Assembly: GCA_028293305.1 (NCBI GenBank)
Contig: JAQGPD010000604.1
Span: 1 to 19,810, forward strand
Source of the DNA: Verrucomicrobiales bacterium
Lineage (GTDB): Bacteria; Verrucomicrobiota; Verrucomicrobiia; Verrucomicrobiales; V1-33
Length of the DNA: 19,810 nucleotides
Reading direction: 5' to 3'
Part shown: one piece after another, positions 1 through 6,410 of the stretch
Numbering within the stretch: position 1 is the stretch's first letter
Layout of the letters: each line of letters begins with the position of its first letter
The notes under the pieces: generated by a model
What the model was told of the DNA's origin: nothing
Databases searched by the model: none
Seen by the model: the letters and a program-made list of their open reading frames with translations, nothing else
Program-made: the position numbers and the translations under genes

Positions 1-12
1 CCCTGACAAATC

Positions 13-1185
13 ATGACTGTTGCCGGACCCAATGCTGACGTCTGCGCCGGACTGGACCCCGCGCTCGCCCCCTCCCCCGCCTTTGTCATCGACCTCGGCC
101 GCCTGCGCCGGAATCTGGAGCATCTGAAATCCGTCCAGGAAGCCGCGGGTTGCAAGATCCTGCTCGCCCAAAAAGCGTTTTCCCTCTGGCCGGTTTACCC
201 GCTTATTCGCAGCTACCTGGACGGCACCTGCTCCAGCGGCGCCTGGGAAGCGCAGCTCGCCCATGAAAAATTCGGCGGCGAAGTCCATGTCTACAGCCCC
301 GCCTACACCGACGCTGACATGGACGAAATCCTGCCCATCGCCGACCACCTTTCCTTCAACACCCCGGCGCAATACCTCCGTTTCCGCGACCGCGTGAAAA
401 ATTCCGGCCGCGCCATCCAATGCGGCCTGCGCATCAATCCGGAAGTCTCCACCGGCCAGACGCCGCTCTACGACCCCTGCGTCCCGGGCAGCCGACTCGG
501 CACCCCCGCCGCCGGACTCGCCGGAGCGGACCTCGCCGGTCTGGATGGACTCAATTTCCACACGCTTTGCGAGCAGGACAGCGACGCCCTCGAGGCCACG
601 CTGGAAGGAGTCGAAGCCCGCTTCGGTCCCCTCCTACGCAAGGTCAAATGGCTCAACATGGGCGGCGGCCACCACATCACCCGCCACGGCTACGACACGG
701 ACCGGCTCATCAAACTCATCCGCGGCATCAAAAAACGTTATGGAATCGAGGTCTACCTCGAGCCCGGCGAAGCCATCGCGCTGGGCACCGGCATCCTCAT
801 CAGCTCCGTGCTGGACACGCTGCACAACTCCATGGACCTGGCCATCCTGGACGTTTCCATCACCTGCCACATGCCGGACTGCCTGGAAATGCCCTATCGT
901 CCTGACATCCGCGGCGCCGGCCACCCCCGGGAGCTTGCCCACACCTATCGCCTCGGCGGCGGCACCTGCCTGGCCGGAGACATCATCGGCGACTACTCCT
1001 TTCCCGCCCCCCTGACCACCGGCCAGCGCCTCATCTTCGAGGACATGGCGCACTACACCATGGTCAAAACCAGCATGTTCAACGGCGTCAAACACCCCGC
1101 CTTCTGCCTCTGGGATCCTGACACCAAATCCTTGGAAACCGTCCGCCGGTTCACCTACCAGGACTTCCGCGACCGCATGGGCTGA
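13..1185 (+). CDS. nspC: Carboxynorspermidine decarboxylase (PLP-dependent, alanine racemase fold)
   Basis: This is a 390-residue fold-III PLP decarboxylase. By family knowledge it decarboxylates carboxynorspermidine or carboxyspermidine in the cytoplasm, the last step of the alternative polyamine route. Visible motifs are the N-terminal barrel strand with the likely Schiff-base lysine in LLAQKAFS (K54), FHTLCEQ around H183, the phosphate-binding glycines MGGGHH (216-221), EPGEA (250-254), the family-typical segment TCHMPDCLEMPYRP (284-297) and GGTCLAGD (316-323) near the active site. Length is normal for NspC. The ATG at 13 is the first in frame in the window, and I see no clear Shine-Dalgarno. 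A TGA at 4-6 could end an upstream gene; in other bacteria the partner is carboxynorspermidine dehydrogenase, but that lies outside the window. The stop codon is followed after three bases by the repeat element. Diaminopimelate decarboxylase is the main alternative, but the CHMPD/MPYRP segment favours NspC. Confidence 0.93.
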   Translation: MTVAGPNADVCAGLDPALAPSPAFVIDLGRLRRNLEHLKSVQEAAGCKILLAQKAFSLWPVYPLIRSYLDGTCSSGAWEAQLAHEKFGGEVHVYSPAYTDADMDEILPIADHLSFNTPAQYLRFRDRVKNSGRAIQCGLRINPEVSTGQTPLYDPCVPGSRLGTPAAGLAGADLAGLDGLNFHTLCEQDSDALEATLEGVEARFGPLLRKVKWLNMGGGHHITRHGYDTDRLIKLIRGIKKRYGIEVYLEPGEAIALGTGILISSVLDTLHNSMDLAILDVSITCHMPDCLEMPYRPDIRGAGHPRELAHTYRLGGGTCLAGDIIGDYSFPAPLTTGQRLIFEDMAHYTMVKTSMFNGVKHPAFCLWDPDTKSLETVRRFTYQDFRDRMG

Positions 1186-1188
1186 AAA

Positions 1189-1556
1189 CAGAGTAGTCCG
1201 CCAACAAAGTAGTCCGCACAGAGTAGTCCGCCATCAGAGTAGTCCGCCATCAGAGTAGTCCGCACAGTCCTCTGTGCGGTTTCCAGAGCACCGGCTTTAC
1301 TCAAAGCACCGGCTTACCCCAAAGCCCTAGCTTCCCCAAAGCCCTAGCTTCCCCAAAGCCCTAGCTTCCCCAAAGCCCTAGCTTCCCCAAAGCCCTAGCT
1401 TCCCCAAACCCCCAAAAAAACCGGCCATTTCCAAAGCACCATCCTGGACCCGGATGAACGCACCACCAGCATTCCGGAAAACCGGATAGCTGAAGCCGCA
1501 CAGAGGACTGTGCGGACTACTCTGAAGCCGCACAGAGGACTGTGCGGACTACTCTG
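1189..1556. repeat. Modular hairpin/tandem-repeat intergenic element, copy 1
   Basis: The element fills the gap between two convergent genes, starting 3 bases after one stop codon and ending 2 bases before the other. The left side has five direct copies of CARAGTAGTCCGC (starts 1189, 1205, 1219, 1235, 1251; the second has A where the rest have G). The last runs into a perfect hairpin, CCGCACAG (1260-1267), loop TCCT, CTGTGCGG (1272-1279). The middle holds a tandem array of a 17-18-mer (1285-1405), then a spacer and a GGAAAACC...ATAGCTG motif (1476-1492). The right side has two inverted copies, each a hairpin CCGCACAG, loop AGGA, CTGTGCGG (1496-1515 and 1528-1547) running into GCGGACTACTCTG (1512-1524 and 1544-1556). 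Left and right arms are therefore also complementary to each other. A second copy lies at 8699-8885. There is no ORF of its own and no transposase. It may act as a bidirectional terminator or be a non-autonomous mobile repeat; both are inference. Confidence 0.9.
1285..1405. repeat. 17-18-bp tandem array inside repeat element copy 1
   Basis: Seven head-to-tail units are visible. The first two are 18-mers of the AAAGCACCGGCTTACCCC type (1285-1302 imperfect, 1303-1320). The last five are identical 17-mers, AAAGCCCTAGCTTCCCC, at 1321, 1338, 1355, 1372 and 1389. Each unit keeps a small palindrome, AGC-N4-GCT, while the loop changes from ACCG to CCTA. The same module occurs about three times in element copy 2 with the ACCG loop only. 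There are no unique spacers, so it is not a CRISPR array. Confidence 0.92.
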
Positions 1557-1558
1557 CC

Positions 1559-2203
1559 CTACCGCCGCCCCAGCACCTCCAGGGCTTGCATGGACGCCGC
1601 ATTCCGGCTTTCGACGCCCATTTTCTGGAAGCAGATGCCGAGGTGCTGTTTGGCGGTTTTTTCACTCATGCCCAGGATGGTGGCCACGTCACTGTTGCTC
1701 TTCCCCTGGGTCACCCATAACAAAACCTCCGCCTCCCGCGGAGTCAGCCCGAAGGCGCGCTGCAAGGGGTCGGGACTGGTGAAGTCAGGATGGAATCCAC
1801 TGCTGCTGGCAATGCGTTCCTGCAGGACCTGGGCGCGCGCCAACCGGGTGCCGACGGCGATGAGCAGATCCTCCCGCATGACCGGTTTGGTCAGGTAATC
1901 ATCCGCCCCGAAGTTCATGCCGATGCGCACGTCCCCGCGGTCGCTTTTGGCTGTCAGGAAAATGAACGGCGTGTTCGCAAAAGCCGGGTCGTCGCGCAGG
2001 GTCTGCACCACGGCATAACCATCCATTTCCGGCATCATGACATCGCACAATATCAGGTCCGGCCGTTCCCGCCGGGCGGTGTCGACGCCGATGAGCCCAT
2101 TCTCGGCGGTGCAGGTGAGGTATCCCTCCAGTTCCAACATCAGCGCCACGTTGCGGCGCATGGGAGCCTGGTCTTCTATGATGAGGATTTTCTTTTTCGC
2201 CAT
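1559..2203 (-). CDS. Response regulator, receiver plus LuxR-type helix-turn-helix
   Basis: This is a 214-residue cytoplasmic response regulator. The receiver domain spans about residues 3-122, with acidic pocket E10/D11, phospho-acceptor D54 (LILCDVMMPEMDG), T84 and K106 (LTKP), all intact. After a short linker, residues about 148-210 form a GerE/LuxR-type DNA-binding domain (LTPREAEVLLWVTQGKSNSDVATILGMSEKTAKQHL, cited in parts: LTPREAEVL, then MSEKTAKQHL). It should bind DNA when phosphorylated by an unidentified kinase; no kinase is directly adjacent. The ATG at 2203 gives MAKKKILIIEDQ, a normal receiver start. The gene diverges from the globin gene, with 84 bases between the two starts that may hold shared control sites. 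It converges on the polyamine gene across repeat element copy 1. The nearest kinase in the window is at 6411-8687, but pairing is unproven. Confidence 0.93.
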   Translation of the reverse strand: MAKKKILIIEDQAPMRRNVALMLELEGYLTCTAENGLIGVDTARRERPDLILCDVMMPEMDGYAVVQTLRDDPAFANTPFIFLTAKSDRGDVRIGMNFGADDYLTKPVMREDLLIAVGTRLARAQVLQERIASSSGFHPDFTSPDPLQRAFGLTPREAEVLLWVTQGKSNSDVATILGMSEKTAKQHLGICFQKMGVESRNAASMQALEVLGRR

Positions 2204-2287
2204 GCCTTATGATGAGGGATGAGGCGGCAAATGCCATCCGACTAAAGGCGGATGCCCCGGCCACCGGTTGTGTGCGTTATTGTGGGA

Positions 2288-2713
2288 ATGACCCCCTCGG
2301 AAATCTACCTCATACGCAAGTCCTTCGCCTCACTATCGCGCCACGAACATGTGGCCGCGCTGGTGTTCTACCGCCGCCTTTTCGAACTGGACCCGGGCCT
2401 GCGCGCTCTCTTCAAGGGCGACATCGAGGCCCAGGCCCGGAAGCTCCTGGATATGTTGGCGGCCCTGCTGTCGTTGTTGGAAAAGCCCCATGGCCTGGAG
2501 GTGGAACTGCGCGAAATGGGGGCGCGGCATGCCGGGTATGGCGTGCGGACGGCGGATTACGAAACCGTGGGACGCGCGCTCCTGGATATGTTGGATGAGA
2601 CGCTGGATGAGGAATTCCCCCCTGCCACGCGCGCGGCCTGGACCAGCCTCTACGGGGTGGTGCAGGCCACCATGCTGGAAGGCGCTGCGGGGCGGACTCC
2701 GGCGGCGATTTGA
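2288..2713 (+). CDS. Single-domain haem globin
   Basis: The 141-residue product from the ATG at 2288 matches the globin domain of bacterial single-domain globins and flavohaemoglobins. It has FYRRLF with Y28 at the likely B10 position, ALF with F42 at CD1, Q49 near the likely E7 position, and GARHAGYGV with H81 as the proximal haem-ligating histidine. The tail fits helices G and H (DYETVGRALLDMLDETL, then WTSLYGVVQATML). No FAD/NAD reductase domain follows, so it is not a full flavohaemoglobin. Known roles of relatives are oxygen binding, nitric oxide detoxification or redox sensing, and the sequence does not decide between these. An in-frame ATG at 2252 would add 12 residues, MPRPPVVCVIVG, which do not look like globin; MTPSEIYLIRKSF is the better start. 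The gene diverges from the LuxR-type regulator, which makes regulation by it plausible but unproven. Confidence 0.88.
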   Translation: MTPSEIYLIRKSFASLSRHEHVAALVFYRRLFELDPGLRALFKGDIEAQARKLLDMLAALLSLLEKPHGLEVELREMGARHAGYGVRTADYETVGRALLDMLDETLDEEFPPATRAAWTSLYGVVQATMLEGAAGRTPAAI

Positions 2714-2764
2714 TCCTGACACTCCGTCCGCCTCCATGCCGGCCGGTCCCCTGATCACATGACG

Positions 2765-2799
2765 AAAAAACCGCAGGCATTTTACCGAATGCCTGCGGT
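2765..2799 (-). terminator. Intrinsic terminator of the FG-GAP protein gene
   Basis: A perfect 12-bp stem ACCGCAGGCATT (2770-2781) / AATGCCTGCGGT (2788-2799) has a 6-base loop. Read on the minus strand it is followed by a run of six T (A-run 2765-2770). It sits about 28 bases past the minus-strand stop at 2827. The plus side has no T-run, so termination of the globin transcript here would be weaker. Confidence 0.88.
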
Positions 2800-2826
2800 C
2801 CCGCCGGTTTCCGCTTTCCGGACTGC

Positions 2827-5800
2827 TCAGGGCAATTCCTCGGCTTTGAGGCGGAGGAAATATTTGGGCGCGGTCTGAGGGGTGAATCCGGGGGTGAAGG
2901 TCAGGGTGGTGCGCTCCGGGCCCACTCCGGGGACCGGCTGGCTTCCCGTCCATGACGTGGCTCCGGCATGGCTGGTCTGCGTGCTCCAGACATTGAGTCC
3001 GGTGCTTTGCTGGATGGTCACGCGCAGCTTGGAATCACTGAGCGCGGCGTTGTCCATCACAAGACGGAACTTCACCAGGGACTGCGGCGTGGCCAGCGGA
3101 AGCAGGGTCAGCGCATTCGCCTCATTGAGCGCGGACTCCGCTGTGGTGGGGTCGGTGCCGGTGGCGTATTCCACCAGATTAAGCACGCCGTCGTGATCCC
3201 AGTCGGCATCATTCGCCCGCTGGCCGAGCGCATCCGGAGCGCCGAAGTGCTTGGCCCGCCAAGCCTGCAGCGGCGTGTAATCCGGCACGATGGTGACCAG
3301 GACGGACGTATTCCCCGTCATCCGCACCGGCTGGCCCTCGCCGGGGACGACCGCATTCTGACCATCCTGCGCGGTGCCGGTCATGGATGTCAGGGTGACA
3401 AAAAACCGGGTGGTGCCGGATTGCAGGGCATTCGGTGTGATGGTCAGGCGGATGCTGTGAGGGAAAATGGCGGAGGGGGCGATGGGCACCAGTTTTCCAA
3501 AAACCGGATGATAGTCCACCTCCATGTTCCCCCCGGATGTCAGGGCGGCGGGGCCGCTGCTGCCTATGACATTGGATGCGCCCAGCAGGGATACACTGGA
3601 GACCGCCGCCGCCAGTTCGCTTTGTGTCAGGGCGGGACCGGGCACATAGGATCCCCCCGCTGGCACGGCCCGGTTGAAGATCAGACGGGCCCCTGTCAAA
3701 ACGGCATCCGCGTCATTCAGCCACGTCCCCGGCGTGGAACGGCCCACGGTTTCCGCCGTGAATTGGATAGCCGCTCCGGCCTTGCCCACCGGCAACTCCA
3801 CGGACGGAGCGGCGCCGACGGAGGCTTGGATCACCTGCGGCACATTGCGGACCAAGCGGACCGTTCCCTGGGAATCGGTCGCCGCCGCGTCCATCCAGCC
3901 ATCGCGGTTCAGGTCGAAGGCCGTGACCGCCGTGAAGCCACCGTTGCGGGTGATGAGGTCCGTTTTATTCCATTGCCCGGAAGGCTTGCCATGGTGAAAA
4001 AGCGTCAGACCCGCGCCGGTGGCGCAGAGGAAATCCGTATACCCGTTCCGGTCCCAGTCCACGGCGGCGACCGCGCGGATGCCGGAGGCCACGGAGCCGA
4101 TGGCATAACCGGTGGCTTTGATAGGATCCCAGGAGGTCAGGAAGCCATTGCCACCGACAAAAACGGCCTCGCTGTCCCCATCATGATCTCCATCCGCCCA
4201 GACCATCGCGGAGGGCGGCACGGAATCGGTGACCGGTTGCGTGAGCCCGGTGCCCGCCGCGACCCAGTTTGGATTGAGTTGATAGCCGCGCAGGTAAAGC
4301 GTGCCGGCATTGGCAGCCAGGAGGAATGGTTCATCCCCTGGCTTCGCGGTGGCCTGCACCGCCATGATGCTGCCGGGCACCGGATTGAACGAGCTCAGGA
4401 CGGACTGGCCATTCCAGGTGCCGTTGGATTGATAGAGCCACCGCAGCTGGCCGGTGGTGCCGCTGCCGGTCAGGAGGTCCGGCAGTCCATTCGGTGTGCC
4501 ATGCTGGCCGGCCGCCAGCAGGGAGACCCCGGGCAATCCGGTCGCCAGGGCGCTGTCCGTCCATCCAAAGGGAGTGTTGCCGGTATTGGCCGCCAGCCGG
4601 ACGGTGCCGACGGCGGGGAGGCTGTAGGTCACATCCGGCCGGCCGTCGTTGTTGAAATCAGCCACGGCCGCGCTGTGGGGGGCCTCGCCCTGGGTGTTTT
4701 TGAATACCGCCGGTGCCGGCGTGCCATCCACCTCACCATACATCACCCAGAGTTTTTCCTGCGAGGGGGTCACCGCCAGGAGATCCTGACAACCATCCAG
4801 ATTGAAGTCCGCGGTCTTCAGTTGCGTGGCCCCGCTGAAGGAGGAGGACCATGTTTCCAAGGCCCCGGGCATCAGGTGCAGGGCGCGGTTTTCCACGAAC
4901 GCGGATCCTCCATTCTTGAGGGTCACGAAAAAATCCAAGTCCCCGTCCGCATCCGAATCCGCCGCTCCCACGGCGAATATGTCCGACGGCAAAACCACCA
5001 TGGGAACGGCGGTCACGGACGGCGCCCCATCCACGGCAATTTTGTGATAGGCCAACACCTTTCCCTCACCCCTCACCAAATCCGGAACCCCGTCGCCATC
5101 CGCGTCGGCATAGACATGGCATTTGGTGTTGGATTCAAGATTCATGTCCAGACTGACACCAAACGCCCCGGCCCCGTTGTTCCAGGAATATTGGGATTCA
5201 TCCGCGAGGTCCAGCCACCCATCAAGATCCAGGTCCACCAACTGCGAGGGCCGGGTGGCGAGACTGATGTTGGTGAAAACGCCCGTGCCATCATTGAGGT
5301 ATGCCCGGGTGGTGCGGCTGTAGGTGTCATTGGCGCTCCAGGCCGCCAGCCAGTCGCACGTGAGGTCCAAGTCCCCATCGCGGTCAAAATCCCCGGCGGA
5401 AAGCCTGGACATGGAGTTGAATCCTGTGCCCTGCAACGTCGTGATGGCGGGGAACTGGCCGCTGCGGTCGTTCCATCTGATATATAGTTTCCCCTCATCA
5501 CGCCAAGGGTCGGTTTGCATGTTCGTGAATTCATCCTTCTCAAGGATGGCCAAGTCCGGAAAACCGTCGGAATTGAAGTCCCCGGCCACCAGGCTCATGA
5601 CTTGGCTGCCCGGATTGAAACTGCGGGGTTTTTCCCAGTCGATCCGGTATCCCAACAAAAATCCGCCACCGCCATTGTTGAGAAAGACCTGCAGCGTGTA
5701 AACATCGTCATGACCGTTCCACCGGTTGATCCGCGCGATGTCCATGTCGCCGTCCATATCCACATCGCACGGAACTCCGGTCAGGGGCACGACCGTCGAA

Positions 5801-6072
5801 CTGGGGGAAACCGACAGGGCGAGCCCCGGCAAGGTGACCAGCCCACCCTCCGGAAAACGTGTTATGGTGGTGCCGCCCGCATACCACTGGCGCGATCCGT
5901 TGCCCATGAAATCGACCGCCACCGGAGGCTCACTGAAAAGCAGGTCGCCAATGATTCCGGTGGGAGTCACGGTGGCCGCATTGAATCCGGCGGGCAGGGT
6001 TCTGGCTGCATAAGGCAGCGCGAAAGCGGATGGCACGGCGGCCAGCAGGGTCAGGACAAATCTGGTTTTCAT
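2827..6072 (-). CDS. Secreted FG-GAP/VCBS repeat protein
   Basis: The 1081-residue product begins with a signal peptide (MKTRFVLTLLAAVPSAFA, cleavage near 18-23). Asp-rich FG-GAP/VCBS motifs recur about every 50 residues: DVDMDGDMD (103), DFNSDGFPD (165), DFDRDGDLD (228), DLDLDGWLD (280), DADGDGVPD (323), DSDADGDLD (372), DFNLDGCQD (422), DFNNDGRPD (472), DGDHDGDSE (627), DWDRNGYTD (672) and DLNRDGWMD (720). Weaker blades appear near 54, 522 and 577. The pattern implies calcium-binding beta-propellers. Residues about 745-930 look like a beta-sandwich. WRAKHFG (938) and DWDHDGVLNLVEYATGTDP (957-975) form a further calcium-loop-like segment, and a beta-rich tail follows. I see no PEP-CTERM or transmembrane anchor. 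The substrate or partner is unknown; propellers of this kind usually bind proteins or glycans outside the cell. The gene is single, with its own terminator, and diverges from the sensor kinase. Confidence 0.9.
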   Translation of the reverse strand: MKTRFVLTLLAAVPSAFALPYAARTLPAGFNAATVTPTGIIGDLLFSEPPVAVDFMGNGSRQWYAGGTTITRFPEGGLVTLPGLALSVSPSSTVVPLTGVPCDVDMDGDMDIARINRWNGHDDVYTLQVFLNNGGGGFLLGYRIDWEKPRSFNPGSQVMSLVAGDFNSDGFPDLAILEKDEFTNMQTDPWRDEGKLYIRWNDRSGQFPAITTLQGTGFNSMSRLSAGDFDRDGDLDLTCDWLAAWSANDTYSRTTRAYLNDGTGVFTNISLATRPSQLVDLDLDGWLDLADESQYSWNNGAGAFGVSLDMNLESNTKCHVYADADGDGVPDLVRGEGKVLAYHKIAVDGAPSVTAVPMVVLPSDIFAVGAADSDADGDLDFFVTLKNGGSAFVENRALHLMPGALETWSSSFSGATQLKTADFNLDGCQDLLAVTPSQEKLWVMYGEVDGTPAPAVFKNTQGEAPHSAAVADFNNDGRPDVTYSLPAVGTVRLAANTGNTPFGWTDSALATGLPGVSLLAAGQHGTPNGLPDLLTGSGTTGQLRWLYQSNGTWNGQSVLSSFNPVPGSIMAVQATAKPGDEPFLLAANAGTLYLRGYQLNPNWVAAGTGLTQPVTDSVPPSAMVWADGDHDGDSEAVFVGGNGFLTSWDPIKATGYAIGSVASGIRAVAAVDWDRNGYTDFLCATGAGLTLFHHGKPSGQWNKTDLITRNGGFTAVTAFDLNRDGWMDAAATDSQGTVRLVRNVPQVIQASVGAAPSVELPVGKAGAAIQFTAETVGRSTPGTWLNDADAVLTGARLIFNRAVPAGGSYVPGPALTQSELAAAVSSVSLLGASNVIGSSGPAALTSGGNMEVDYHPVFGKLVPIAPSAIFPHSIRLTITPNALQSGTTRFFVTLTSMTGTAQDGQNAVVPGEGQPVRMTGNTSVLVTIVPDYTPLQAWRAKHFGAPDALGQRANDADWDHDGVLNLVEYATGTDPTTAESALNEANALTLLPLATPQSLVKFRLVMDNAALSDSKLRVTIQQSTGLNVWSTQTSHAGATSWTGSQPVPGVGPERTTLTFTPGFTPQTAPKYFLRLKAEELP

Positions 6073-6410
6073 GATGGATGAGGCGTTGGCGGAGTTGGAG
6101 GATTAAATTGCTATTCCTTGGCGGACCGGGGCTTGGAAGGCCGGAAGGGGAATGCGGGACATGCTTCCCATGTTTCCGGAAAACCGGGTATCGGACCTCG
6201 GCAGGACATGGGACGGATTTTTCAGCACGCCGGAATCCGGCGGAAGTCGGAGGGCTCCCCCGCCTCTCCCTCAACCCGGATCCGGATCCGCCGGAATCGG
6301 TGAGGGGACCGCTTTTCATGCCCATTGGAAAAGCCGCATCCGACCAAAGTCGGAGTCGCGCGCGCGCAAAAGAGGTGGCGCGGTCAGGGCCGCGGACCTT
6401 TACTGGCAGG
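6073..6410. other. Intergenic or ambiguous 5' region between the FG-GAP gene and the sensor kinase
   Basis: The plus-strand frame of the kinase is open through this whole stretch back to an ATG at 6078. However, the encoded residues (Arg/Gly/Pro-rich, no domain) and the presence of the divergent gene start at 6072 argue that most of it is non-coding and holds promoters for both genes. A 13-base palindrome GCCGGAATCCGGC lies at 6229-6241. An alternative kinase ATG at 6318 has a purine-rich GAGGGG 10 bases upstream. Confidence 0.5.

Noticed and set aside
1285..1405. CRISPR array
   Set aside because: The 17-mers are directly abutting with no unique spacers, and no cas genes are present.
1189..1556. 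Retron, group II intron or autonomous transposon
   Set aside because: No reverse transcriptase, transposase or other ORF lies in or next to either element, and no target-site duplication could be identified by eye.
2968..5487. 839-codon open frame on the plus strand opposite the FG-GAP gene
   Set aside because: It is a GC-rich shadow: it lies entirely antisense to a gene with signal peptide and regular domain motifs, and its translation is Gly/Arg/His-rich without any domain.
6078..6410. Kinase start at the first ATG (6078)
   Set aside because: It would put over 110 Arg/Gly/Pro-rich residues before the signal segment and nearly abut the divergent start at 6072, leaving no room for promoters.
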